From Theobroma cacao (lineage: Eukaryota; Streptophyta; Magnoliopsida; Malvales; Malvaceae): 64,000 nt of DNA. Below, piece after piece: positions 1 to 13,587 of the stretch (its first letter is position 1; each line of letters starts with the position of its first letter). The notes under the pieces were generated by a model. The model had not been told where the DNA came from, made no database searches, and saw nothing but the letters and a program-made list of their open reading frames with translations. A program made the translations under genes and the position numbers. Location: positions 31,508,171 to 31,572,170 of the forward strand of contig NC_030858.1 in the NCBI RefSeq assembly GCF_000208745.1, given 5' to 3'.

Positions 1-1314
1 ATAACCTGATTGTCACCTTCAAGAAAGATGTGGTGTAATTATAGACATTGCATTGTTATTAGTTCATTACAACTTTATATGATTTCCTCTTTTCAGTTAC
101 ACTAGATTCCTGACATCTGAGGAAAATATTGAATTCTAGCCGTAAAGTCTGCATTGATAACTCTAGAAACTTGTCATAGGAAGAGATATTAGAACTTTCT
201 TCTGATAACTTACTGATTTGTGCATAATAAGTGTTTTCTTTTAATAGAACCTCTCTCTTTTCCTACCTTTCCTAAGAGATATGGATGCAACGCGACCTAT
301 CTACCAGGCCTACTGCTTTGGTTAATAGTTTTCTAAGTTTTCCTTGTTTCTCAAATAAGTAAAGTTTAGTTTCTAGTACAAAGAAAGCAGAGCAACTCAA
401 GCATGCTAGAAATATTCTAGAGCAATTAAACAAGTAAGTTGAAAAACTGTCTACCAATTGAACATAGCAATAAAAAAGGAAGGAGAAGGATTCCAACACT
501 ATCATCCTTTAAATGCCATCTTCTGTCTGTTCATCGGTTTGAGTTCTCTTCTCCATGCACACCACATCAAACATAATAGTACTTTAATCTTCATGATGTT
601 TTCTCTTTCTACCTTCCTTTTCAAACATATGACAAGATGGCTATTGTGTCTGGCATTACCCAACCAATCCTAAAAAAAAATACAGCTGCCTATCTGCTCG
701 ATGAAAAAATAAAAGATAGTCTGCTATGTCACCTTTATTCTTACTCATGCAATACCTATCCCAAACAAAATGTTTTCTCTTGATCTTTTTTCAAGTAAAA
801 TTTATGTTAAGCTTCCAAGCAAACAAAAGTGACTGTGGCTTTTTGGATGTTGAGTTGCATCTTAAATGGTCGATAAATTGATCTATATTGGTAAATAATA
901 AATAGCTGAAGGCAAAAGATGCTAGCTAAAGGCTAGCATCAATATAGCCTTGCAGTAACTTTCAAGCTAACAAAAGCCACTGTCTGGCGTTCTTGATGCT
1001 TACTAACATCTTAAATTGATCATAAATTGTTATCTCCCAGTAAAGGTAAACAATTAAAAGGCGAACATACTATAATTATAATGTTGGATTGTTCACGCTT
1101 TGGTGATCTTTTATCTGAATCAATTTATTAGTAAAGAATTTTGTTGACTGAGTGGCTGTGGTCAGCAGAGAATGTTTCTATCATCTTGGATACTGCAGGC
1201 AGGCTTGAATTATTTTGTACAGGATCCCGTTAATTAGTTGCATTGCCCCCCTTTTTTTCCTGACTACTTTCGTGTTATTCTAGTTTAATACCTTCGTATT
1301 TCAATTGAATGCAG
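1..1314 (+). other. Intron upstream of the first visible ECM29 exon
   Basis: No exon consistent with ECM29 was found here. The stretch is AT-rich, has stops in all frames and ends in a clear acceptor (gaatgcag) before the first recognisable exon. The window therefore opens inside an ECM29 intron; the 5' half of the gene lies to the left of position 1. An additional short exon cannot be excluded. Confidence 0.7.
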
Positions 1315-4300
1315 GAGGCTTTTTCACACCTACTTGGTGAACAGCATGAGCTTACACAGGAGCTTGCATCCCAAGGCATGAGCATTGTTTATGAACTTGG
1401 TGATGCATCAATGAAGAAAAACCTAGTTGAAGCACTTGTCACCACTTTGACTGGTTCAGGGAAGAGGAAAAGAGCTATCAAGGTAAAGTTATAATGTCAT
1501 ATCTTGGTGTAGAATAGAAGGCTCTACTGATACTTGATTTTAGGTTCAACACTATCATCAGACAAAAGTTAGGTTCTTGCAGTTTAGGGAATGGATTATT
1601 AAAATAGGAATCAAAATATCATGATGATTGACTCCACATATAAGTAATTTAAACTAATTATATCATGTCGTGCTAATCTGCCTGTTCAGCCTAAAACTAA
1701 TAGATAAGATTAAATAGCAGCACTTAGCAAATGTAATATACCTAAATTAGTTAGAAAGAGATTACAAAACCTCCTTGGTGAATCCTTTCTTTCTTTTTTT
1801 TTTTTCCTGGATCTTTAATTTTTATTTTCTGCTGCTTTTTTTATGGGTGTGAATTTGTTTTTCAGCTGGTTGAAGACTCAGAAGTATTCCAAGAGGGTAC
1901 CATTGGTGAAAATCTTAGTGGTGGGAAACTTAGCACGTACAAGGAGCTTTGCAATCTTGCAAATGAGATGGGGCAACCAGATTTAATTTACAAATTCATG
2001 GATCTGGCTAATTATCAAGCCTCTCTAAATTCCAAGAGGGGTGCTGCTTTTGGATTTTCCAAGATAGCCAAGCAAGCAGGTGATGCTCTTCAACCACACT
2101 TACGTACATTGATTCCAAGGCTTGTTCGCTACCAATATGATCCTGATAAAAATGTGCAGGTAAGAGGCCTTGAGACTTGAGGAAATTTCTTCAGTGCTTC
2201 AATTTTAACCTTCTGTAATTTTATCCGAAGCTGTTGATTTTCAAAAACAATTTAATCTGAAGCTGTTTAGCTAATATCCATGTTTGTAAAAGTATTCTTT
2301 TTATTTTATTTCCTTTGAATGCGGTGAATTTTCTTGGAATTACAGAGAATTTTCTGATAGCTAGCATATTCTGACGTATTGTTCTTTGCTCCTTACTCTT
2401 AAGTACTTGTGAAATTTGCAGGATGCTATGGCACATATATGGAAATCTCTAGTGGCAGAACCTAAGAGGACCATTGATGAAAACCTGGACTATATTTTTG
2501 ATGATCTCCTAATACAGTGTGGAGCTAGGCTTTGGCGCTCTCGTGAGGCATCTTGTCTCGCCCTTGCAGATGTTATTCAAGGACGAAAATTTGATCAGGT
2601 GATGAGCTTGCTGTTAGTCTTATCTTGCCTTTGCAAATGATTGTTATCTTAACTGGGAAAACGTTTTGATCAAGTTCACTCTGTAGTAAAAAGTTGAAGA
2701 GATCCAAAATTGTTTAACCTTGACATATACATTAAAGCATAAGACTTGTTTTGGTGCTTTTTTTCCCTTTCCTGGTCTTTTACTTTTATTCTGTATATTT
2801 TTTCATAATATTCAAATCAAACTATTAATCATAAATATGTATGCAAACATGTCTGTGGTGTAAGTTTTTGATATTATATCTTCATTATCGTCAACTTAAT
2901 TGATTACTTAATTCTGCTGGGTAGTATTATCACTGTGGTTTATTTTAATTGGCCTTTGATTGCCAAGTGTATCGGTCTCTTGAATGTTTCACAATCAAAT
3001 ATATGTTTAGGATTGAGTAAAATTTTCTAAGCTCGTGTATGTGTTAGAGTGAGAGAGAATGAGAGCATACCAACACTGTGAATCCTCCTGTATTTGTGCT
3101 AAAATGTGTGCACAGAAAAGGAAAGTAGTACCCTCTTATTTGATCTGCTTCACAGCACACCTCATAACTCTGCATAGTACCCTCTTATTTAGTATGCTTC
3201 ATAGCATGCCTCATAACAGTCCTCTCAAGCTATCAATATATGTTGGTGCTCCCTTCTTGTTAGAGAATACAGCTATAAGTCACTCTTCAATCTCCCAAAG
3301 GTTAAGTGAATAAATCTGCTTACTGATCTGTAGATCTCACTGATTTTGTGTGAATTTCATTCTCCAATCTGAATTGTATGATAATCAACTGAGGTATGCA
3401 TGGTTTTTTCATGAAATACTGGATTAGGTGCTATATGTGTAGCTTCCTAGTTATCAAATATGAGATCATTAGCTGTGAATTTACAAATCCAAGTTCCTCT
3501 AGCAAGTGCTTCAGCCAAATAAATTCAGAGTTGTGGGGTCCTATTGAGCTGAGTTGAGTTGGTAAAAGGTAAAATTCAAGCTTACTTAACTATGAAACTC
3601 AATGCTCAATGCACAACGCTCACCTTGAGCTTGATTCAGCTTCATTTTAGATTCAAGCTTGATTCAGTTAGGCTTTTTTATCATGAAGCTAAAAGCAAGC
3701 TTAAACCCAAGCTTGAAATGACATGCTGTTTCTTAATATAAAAAATCAAAACCTCAATTGGACTCACTAGCTACAAGAGCCAATTGTTAGAATACTCAAA
3801 CTTGCTTATTTAACTACTTAAGCTTGACTAAACAGTAAGTGAATCAAGATTGAGTATTCCGCAAGCTGAGCTCAAATAGCTCACAAATAGGTTTGATTCT
3901 TTTGAATCCCTATATCTAATTGATCCTAGAACACTCACAGTTACCTATCGCAAAAAGTTTATGTCATGAAATGGTGGAGGCACCACTTGAGAATACTTAG
4001 AATGATTAAAAAAATGCATTTTAGGCGCAGGTTTGCAATGGTGTGGAAGAGTGATGCAAGTATCAAAGATAACTTGGTAATGTATATTTGAAACTCATGA
4101 GTTCAAGTAGTATAAAACAATTTGAACATATAGCCATGAACTTGGTCAAGTGTTGAAAGTGGATTCATGTTGTTCACACTAGCTGGTTTAAAACTTAGGT
4201 TTAGTTGATTTAACATGAGTGCCCCTTTCCCTTAAATTAAAAACGCTGTAAAAGAACCAAATACAATATTTACAATCAACTGTGTAAACTCTCTAGATGT

Positions 4301-7300
4301 TCATGAGTTTTGAGTTTGATTATGACTTAATTGAAAGATTATTTGTCTAAATGAATGTAAGTTAACAAATGGCATGTCTTAATCATGGACTTAGTAACCT
4401 AGAATTATCCATACTTCTTACTTAGCATGGGCTGTTGTTTTACTGCTAGGTTTCCAACAAAAGCATGCTCTGTTTATTTCCTAGTTCGGCACTTGTTTCT
4501 TCATTACAGAATTTATATAACAACATTAATAGCATGGTACAATATTCTCATAACCTCTAAAGTTTCATATTCCTGCTATATCTACCATAATGTAACCATT
4601 CAAAGTAAAAGATATATTTCTTATGCTTTGTCAGCATGATCCAACTTTGACATGATATTGAAATTTTCTGGTTAAAAAATTTTATGATATTCTGTTTTCA
4701 GAGCATTGTGGTGTCTAACAATTCCTGTCCTGTAAAATCCAATCCATACATTCTTGTCATGTAGGTTGGGAAGCATTTGAAGAAAATATGGGTGGCTGCG
4801 TTTCGTGCCATGGATGACATCAAGGAGACTGTTCGAAATGCTGGTGACAAACTATGCCGTGCTGTAACCTCATTAACAATAAGGCTCTGTGATGTCTCAC
4901 TTACTGAAGCATCAGATGCAAGCCAATCGATGGATATTGTTCTTCCCTTTCTGCTTGCAGAAGGCATATTGAGTAAAGTTGATAGTATTCGTAAGGCATC
5001 AATTGGAGTTGTTATGAAGCTTGCAAAGGTTAGCAACATTTTGCAATTATTTTGCCTTAACTGCGAACTGGATTCAGGAATTATGTGAGCACTTAATATG
5101 CCTTAATTAAAAGTCCATTTTACTTTTTCTTTATATCCAAATTTGGCCCTTAGCAAAAGTAGATAAGCATGGGTGGTTGTTTTAACTGTTTTCGCTTTAA
5201 GCATAGATGATATATCATTAGAAAGAGGCAAATTCCAATCAACAAGGAATGACATGCAAAAGTTAGCTACAGTATGTCTTGTGCATTATCAAAATGGCCT
5301 AACATATTGAGACAGGAAATTTGAAATTACAATGTGTTTTCTGCGGTATGACATACTAGTTCAACAACATCAGAAACAAACTAATCTCTTTTTAGGTGGG
5401 TCAGCTATATTTGGTTGTGTCCTTGTGCTCTTTTTGGAGACCATGCATTTAGTAGAACTGAAGTCCTCTTTTATAACTTTCATCCATGTCCAATTGGTCT
5501 TCTTATCCTTCCCTTGACATTTGTGTCTGCTATTAAATAAACGCGGGTGTTTCTTACCTCTTTTGCACCATGTTTACTGTTCGACCTTATTTAATTTTTA
5601 TGGGTTTGTCTATTCTTTTACTTAATTTGGCATTGCCATTTTGGGAATTGGGGTTTATTTACAGGGTGCAGGAATTGCAGTTCGCCCACATTTATCTGAT
5701 TTAGTTTGTTGCATGCTGGAAAGTTTATCAAGCCTAGAAGACCAAGGACTCAATTATGTTGAGGTTTGAGGGAAGCTTCCCTGCTTTAGAATTTTAAACT
5801 AGTCCATGCTTATCTTGTTTTATTGATTCATTGTCCTTTTTTTTTTCTGCTAGTTGCATGCAGCAAATGTTGGAATACAGACAGAGAAGCTAGAAAATCT
5901 GCGACTTTCAATTGCAAAAGGATCTCCCATGTGGGAGACCCTTGACTTGTGCATAAATGTTGTAGATAGCAAATCATTAGAAATGTTGGTTCCACGTCTT
6001 GCTAACTTGGTTCGTTCTGGAGTTGGCCTCAACACTAGGTTGGTACTCTTTGCAATTCTAAATTTAAGGTTAATCACAAGGAGTGACAAAGGATGTCGTA
6101 AACTTTAAAGAATACTTTTCCTTGCCCTTTTCTGCATATTTAAAGTGGAGAGTTTTTCTCTCTGAGTGATAGTTGAATGTGCAGATTGTAGAATTACAAA
6201 AACCACTAGATTTTCTTTTAAAGGATTAAATTGAAATCAGTGGTGAACCTGTATGAAAACAATGTCCTTCGACATTCTGGTAGAAACCTAGTTATTTTTC
6301 GAGTTTCATTGCTAAGCCTTTTCCTGCCAATGGTTCTGCAATATGATTCTAAGCAGAGGTGATATGGTTGTAGTTTTTTGCAATGTATTGGCTACTCTGA
6401 ATAACCAGATCAGTGCAATTGCAATTATTGGCAATGGCCACACTTGGATTTTAAAATTCCAGAAATTTTTATTTGAACATCTGTGGCTGACTCCACAATT
6501 TTAAAATTTGATAAGGTTTTATTCTTAGTTTAATGTTTTATACCTTATTATTCAAATAATATGGTTTTAGTATGATGGCATAAATATCATTATGAGATAT
6601 AATTTAGAGTCACCTGCTTGTGTTTCATGAAATAGACATGTCATTCCCTTTATCATATTGTTTGCTGATTTACAAGTATGTTTTACATTGTGATAACATT
6701 CTTTTAGTCTCTCAAGTTTCTAACTTGTAGCTTCTGAATATTAATGTGGATTTTGCTTTCATGCTCTCAACATTTTTAATTGATGATTCATTATTCCTGT
6801 ATCAGATAGCTTTTCTTGTTAATTTTTTTTAACAAAATTTGATATTTGTCATGGAATTTGGATTTCCTGTTTGAAACATCTTTGTTACCAAACCAACCAG
6901 ACTTATAAAGAGGAAAAATTCGATGCATTGGCATAACTACCATAGTTGACAGCCAATTTTATCATTGCAAAGTAATGACCATGACCCTTTGCTGAGGGGT
7001 CAATAGTGTTACTTGTTATCAATAGTGCAATGCAGAAAGCAATGAATTGCACAATTCACCTCACTACAGCACATGCTACATCTGTTAAGATTGCCATTCC
7101 CTTAGTCTTATTTTTCTTGTCAATTCTTATGTGTTATATCTGTCAGGATGTTTCAATCCATCAAAAAACAATTGTTTTTAGTTTTAATAAGCTTTATTCT
7201 GCTATTAGCAGAAACTCCATCAGACGATGGGATTATAACAAAGTTCTCAAAAATAAGCATTCCTTTTATGTTTGACATGCCTGAATGCAAGAACACTCTT

Positions 7301-10300
7301 TTCAGTCCTATGTAATGCGATGCTTGTATGCCAAAATAATTTTAGTTGGTGATATAAATACAGCACAAATAGAAATGCATCTCAAAACTAAAAAAAATGA
7401 CACATATATGTTGTTTGCTTAGCATTAAGTGATTGCTGAAAGCTTTTGCTTGGTAATTACAATTACAAATGATGTCTATTAATGATGTTGTCTATAATTT
7501 TGATTCTTTTTTCTTTTAATCTTCAACTTTCACAGGGTTGGTGTTGCCACCTTTATCAACTTATTAGTTCAGAAAGTTGGTGTAGATATCAGACCCTTTA
7601 CCAACACGCTATCAAAGCTGTTGTTTCCCGTTGTGAGGGAGGAGAAAAGTACCGCAGCAAAACGTGCCTTTGCAGGTGCTTTGGCCATTGTTTTGAAGTA
7701 TGCAACTCCTTCTCAGGCTGAAAAGTTGATAGAAGACACTGCAGCTTTGCACACTGGTGACAGGAATGCTCAAGTATCTTGTGCATTTTTGTTGAAAAGC
7801 TATTCATCCACTGCCTCAGATGTTTTGAGTGGATATAATACAGTGATCATTCCTGTGATTTTTATTTCAAGGTCTAGATACATTTTCATCTAAGCTGTCT
7901 TCGCAACAGTTCTATGCCCTCTATTTTATAAATGGTTCTCATAAATGCCACTCAGATGAATAGCATTGAAGAAGTGCTAAATGTTACCTGTCCACCAAAA
8001 TCTGAACCCCCCCGCCCAAGAAAAGGAAAAATTCAACTGAAGCCACTATATACCTTTTTCATAATTGAGTACTTTAGGCACATGTGAAGGTAAATTTAGA
8101 GTTGTTGGCTAAGAACAAGATAACCTTTAAAAAGTAACTAAATAACAGCTTTCGTACTCTGCATTCATTTTTGTTTTCTATATTCCAGTCCAAGCAACAA
8201 TTGTGTTAGCTCCTCCACCTTTAGTTAATGTCAAATCGATTTAGCAACTTATAAGCTACTGGTACAGATGCAGGTTTCTGTTAGTTTAAGCCTCTTAAAA
8301 ACCAAATTAAACATTCTTTTCTTTGGTTTTAGGTCTTTTTGTCTCATTTCAGTTTGAATTTGAATAGATTTTGTCTTTTAGTTCAGGCTCTGGCCTTCTC
8401 TAGCTGGTAGCTTGCTTGCTGCATTCTTTGTGTTTTTTTCCCTTTTTATTGGATTAATGGAATTTTCAATTATTAGAAAAAAAATTTTCTTCTGAAGTGG
8501 TAATTCTAATCTATAGTTTGAAATTAATAGCTTATTAAAAAATAGGAGATAATGAGTGAAATTCCTTGAAAACTCCTTATTAACGGAATCACATTGCTGT
8601 CGGTATTGATTTTTAAGAGTTATATACATGCATGTCTCTTTTGATATGCCATGATGTTTTGTGAATTATGTTCCTCCCTGTACTGCAAACTTATTGCAAC
8701 ATGGAATTTCAGATTTTCCAATTACTAGAAAATTGAAGTTTTGCATCTAAATGTACATATTATATACTTCTGCACATAAATTTCCAGCATTATGCAATCA
8801 TTTTGTGCAATTCTTTGAATTTGTTTTATTTTCCGTCTTTTTCCATCATTCAAATCCTCATAAACTATCTCTCAGTAGCCAATATAGCTTCACAATTGTC
8901 AATGTAATAAACCATTAACAATGTTTAAATACTGTCATTTTTCTTAAGCATAATAATAGCTATTCTAAAACGAAACTTGACTCTGAAATTCTTATGTTAC
9001 TTCTTCTGCAGATTTGAGGATGACAAACATGTTTCTGGTGTTTTTGAGGAGCTCTGGGAAGAAAGCACAAGTGGCGAACGAATGGCACTACAGTTGTATT
9101 TGGGGGAAATCATTTCACTTGTTGGTGAGAGCATTACATCATCTTCATGGGCAAGTAAACGAAAAGTAAGTTCTCCTTTTCTCTCCCTTCTTCTAGTCCT
9201 ATTTTCTGCTAACTTTGTTTTGCTCCTCTTGTATGCTAATCAAAGGTGTTGGTTTGTCCTTTGCACCTGCAGTCAGCTAAGGCAATCTGCAAGCTTAGTG
9301 AAGTTCTGGGTGATTCCTTGTCTTCTTATCACCATGTTCTCCTGAAATCTCTTATGAAAGAAATTCCTGGTCGTTTATGGGAGGTAGGAATACCTAAATT
9401 TTTATCGTTATTCATTGTTTTTAACTATGTGAGATGTGTTAGGAGTCTTCTAAGATTTTCTATTGTAATAATAGTTTACATCGCTATTAATTTTCAATTT
9501 TCATTATAACAGGGGAAGGAGACACTATTACACGCAATAGGTGCTCTTTCTACATCATGCCATGAAGCAATTTCCACTGAAGATCCTGCACTTCCTGGTA
9601 CTATTTTGAGTCTAGTGTCTTCCGCGTGCACTAAGAAAGTCAAGAAATACTGTGAAGCTGCTTTTTCCTGTCTTGAACAGGTAAACATCTACCAATAATT
9701 ATTCATGGATTTCATTATTCAATTGTATTTTCGAGCTGTTCATAAGACTGGTTCTAGCCTTCTGGTAGTTGTTCAAATGCTTTTCTTTTATTATTATTTT
9801 AAAATTGTTTGTTTAATGCTAGCTCTAGTGCAATCCCTCATCTACCCTTAAACTTTATCTAGCAAACATACCTAAATTTTTGGAGGGGATCTCTGTCAAA
9901 ACATGAGGGCTGGACTTTTGACCTTTTTTTGCACTTTTTTCTGTGAATTAGGCTACACTCAATAAAAGGATATTTTGGCTAAAAAAAACCCTCAAGGATA
10001 AGTTCTCTTTCTTTGTTGGAATGGTTTAGCCCATGACCGTTTTAGTCATCAATGTTATATATAAATAAAATTATTAGGTTAAACCAATATTTGCATGTTG
10101 CTTTCGTTACTTCATTCAAATCATAATTGAAAAAAACAATTCATAGAAAACAACAAAGTTTCTTCCTGCCGATATATGTGGCAGGCAGTGGCTTGTTTGT
10201 TATATAACCTTTTATCAAGTTATATGGGGAAAAAGGATAAATGTGAATGATCCAAACTGGTTTGAGGGCAATGTGGAGTTGAAATGAGCTTTGGAACATA

Positions 10301-12920
10301 ATTTATATATGAACATCTTGTAAGACAAAAGGTTAAATGTTTTGACCCCTGAGGATAATCATTTGTTTGAAAGATGCATAAGAATATGGTATCTTTGGCA
10401 AGAAAATTTCTGTTTTCTGTTGTCGAGAGAGTTTGCTGCTAAGATTATTAACTATCAGGAGATCTACAAATTGTTTTTTCTCATAGGTGAGAAATATCAG
10501 GAACTAAACTCCAACCATTTCATTTGATCTATGGTTATTTTTTTAATATTTCCTGCCTGATCTCTGACATGGCTTTTAACTCATTTAGAATGTTTCTTTT
10601 AACTCATTCAGAATGTTTCTGGTTATTCTGATGATGACATTTAAAATTTGTTCTTTGAACTTTTGCTCAGGTTATAAAATCCTTTGGGAATCCAGAGTTC
10701 TTTAATCTTGTTTTTCCAATGCTATTTGAGATGTGTAACTCGGCTTCCCTCAATAAAACTGGACGAGCACCTTTGGGAAGTGACATCCCTAGAGCAGGTC
10801 TTTTCAAAAGCTTACTTTTTCTTTGTTTGCTATATAATGTATATATGTATGTAGTTCATAAGAATTGTGAAATCACATAAGTTCAACAAGAGCTGCTTTA
10901 CTTCTTATTCATTGTAATTTTTATAGTTCTTGCTGCAATTAAATGTTAGTTTACCTTCACTTGTGAAAACCAGCTAATTTACACTCTGAAGTTGTCGGTC
11001 AATTTAATTATCATCAAATACGTGTTGATTGTTCTTTCTTTTGTAATTTTCTCACTTCAGCAGATATGCTTTCTCTATCCTGCATTTTCCTCAAGAGGCT
11101 GTACAATTAGCAATTTTTACCGGGAAAAGCAACAATAGAAGTGTGTGTGCATTGCATGTTTAAAATACTATCAAATCATAAACAGACTTTGCTAAGCAAA
11201 TTCTATTTTTTTAACTTAATGGCAAATTTTTGATTTTCTCATCTTGATATCCACATTGGAGGGCTGGTGGAACAGTGATCTTTGAGATATTGCTGCTAGT
11301 GGTTGTGTCAAAGGCTCTAAATAGCATTTTCTAGGTTCCGTTCGAGGTGCATACCAGGCATGGCAGGTCAACTTGCCTCAGTGTTAAATATTAGCATCAC
11401 TTCAAAGATAATGCATTTGGTGATAAACCAACCCTTAAGTTTCTTTGAACCACATTGAATGGTAACTTTTTTTGCAAATTTTGCAAGGTTATGTAGAATG
11501 CATTTTTATCTTGGTGTTTATCAATAGTAATTTTTTCTGGTTTGAACCATATTGATAGGTGAAAAGTTGTGTAACCTCATGTATTCATGCTTGATCACTT
11601 CAATGAGTTAGAACTATCATAAAATACAAACCTAAATCGAGGCTTTCTACTTGTTAGCAGAATCTGATGATGCTGAAGATGTTTCTGTTCCAATTGACAA
11701 ACTGATGAACTGCATCACGGCTTGCATTCAAGTGGCATCTGTAACTGACATGCTTGAACACAAAGTGAAGTTGATGGATGTATTCTCGATTTCCCTGTCA
11801 CCTGGTTTTCAGTGGATCGGTATCTTCTTCTTCTTCTACCGTATATTGTTTGTGTTAGTTCCAAAAAATTGTTACCTTTACTGATTGAGCTATTATGAGC
11901 AGTCAAAATGTCGGCATTTTCATCAATAAAAGAACTTTGCTCAAGGCTCCGCACCATTTTGGATGACTCTCAAGAAACCTCATTATATGCTGGTGCGACT
12001 GCTTTTGTTCAGGAGGTACCAAGAGCCCACTTCATTCAGTTTACATTTCATTGAAGTAGTTGTTCTCCGCTAATTTTTACTCTCTTTTTTTCAGTTGTTC
12101 TATTCTGCGTCGCCCAAAGTAGTTGAGTGTATAAGCACAATAAAAATTTCTCAGGTATGTAATCTTTTTTTTCCTTGTTTTGTATCTTTATAGTTACCAC
12201 CATTTATATTCTTGTAAAGATTCAACCGATAAACAGTCTTTGTAGGTTCCTTATCTTTGTGTCGACTGTATGCCACGTACATGGGTCCTTGCTAATATCA
12301 TCAATAGCATTTTTGTGTATGTGGGATCCATGTCTGTGGAATAAGGTCTCTTACCAAGGATTTTCTGTTTCAAGTCTGTCCGGGGAATTGATTATCCAGT
12401 TTTACTCAATTATTTTAATTGTTGGAAAAACGGATTTTTATATGTTATTTCTTTTAGGAAACTATAATTCTTTTGCCATCTGATTCTCAGGCACTATTAT
12501 TTATTTTAGCAGACAGCTAATACAATGAAAGTGCCTTTAGAAGCCATGTTTTCGAGCATGGATACGTCTTATTTTGTCATTTTAATTCGATCGTATTCTT
12601 CTAATAATAGCCTTGGATTATTTCCTTCACGAGATTACTTCCTTTGGTTTTGCATACTTACATTACTATACTATTGTACATTTTTGCTTCTAATATCTAC
12701 TTGTTCTCAATCCTAGGTTCACGTTGCTGCTTCAGAGTGCCTTGTTGAAATCACCGAGTTGGCCGGACGTATTTCAGCAGTAAATTGGACAGACACAGGA
12801 ATGAAGGGGGAGCTTCTGCATCTACTTGAGATGGAAAAGAACGAGCAGGCAAAATCGTTGTTGAGAAAATGCATCGACGCCCTTGAAAAACTGGAGCAAG
12901 TAAATGCTCAAGCAAGCTGA
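1315..12920 (+). CDS. ECM29: Proteasome adaptor/scaffold protein ECM29, C-terminal half (5' end outside window)
   Basis: ECM29 is a HEAT-repeat protein that binds the 26S proteasome, tethers the core and regulatory particles and takes part in quality control and localisation. Fifteen exons can be joined in frame: 1315-1482, 1866-2159, 2422-2598, 4765-5028, 5665-5763, 5854-6038, 7536-7871, 9012-9165, 9273-9383, 9513-9680, 10671-10797, 11661-11819, 11903-12015, 12095-12154 and 12717-12920 (TGA). They give about 872 residues, roughly the C-terminal half of a protein of about 1,800. Diagnostic stretches are KRKRAIK, GQPDLIYKFMDLANYQASLN, NSKRGAAFGFSKIAKQAGDA, WRSREASCLALADVIQGRKF, FRAMDDIKETVRNAGDKLCR and ITSSSWASKRK, all typical of plant ECM29. 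No stop or frameshift was seen. The large third intron (2599-4764) holds no gene. Identity is from family knowledge; the junctions are my inference from frame and GT..AG. Confidence 0.95.
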
Positions 12921-13587
12921 ACAAGATGTACGGAACTGCCAAAGAATTTAGAGATGCAGAGGGGCGTTAATCTTTAATATAGTTATACCTGGCTTATGCC
13001 GAATGCGGCTATAATTATGAAATTTAGAGAAACAAAAGTACTACTTGAAAACAGAAAAAAAAAATGAAATAGAAAACTATTAGTCTATTCGACGTTCATA
13101 CCAACTAAATTAGACAAAATTACAATCCTAGGAACAGGCTAACGTGTCAATTATGTGCTTCTTTCTTTACACTTATCAGTTCAAATAACAACAGCTGTTT
13201 TTCTTTTTTTAATGAAGTCCTACAAGACGAGAATGTGGATCAAAACTTGAAGCAGATTTACCATTTGTCACAGCCGAATCTGACTCCTAAAGAACATCTG
13301 AACAACCAACTCTGTAAACAAAACCTCCCAACTAATCCCCAGAAGAATTTCTTATCAGTCCATTCCTATTACAAACGTAGCAACTTCCTCTCTCTTCACT
13401 CAAATTTATCTCCTGCTTTTTTCCCTTGTAGTTTTGACACCGCTATGAGTTAAAAAAAATGCCACGTCAAACTATTACTACCACCGATAGCCGAGATGCA
13501 GGGGTGATATTTTAGCGGAAAAGGCGTCAAAATTTTCTTCCTATCTGAAAAACCTGAGCACGAGGTTTGTCTTCGTCGTAGTAATCC
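12921..13587. other. ECM29 3' end and promoter region of the FAD oxidoreductase gene
   Basis: 667 bp without a coding exon between two genes on the same strand. It should hold the ECM29 3' UTR and the promoter of the next gene. No poly(A) signal or promoter motif here is strong enough to call. Confidence 0.5.

Noticed and set aside
3540..3910. Possible repeat element in the third ECM29 intron (aagctt/gagctc-rich text)
   Set aside because: Short motifs such as attcaagctt and agctcaaatagctca recur, but no ends, inverted repeats or duplication could be located.
4698..5039. 113-codon minus-strand ORF
   Set aside because: Shadow of an ECM29 exon (4765-5028), whose plus-strand frame matches the family.
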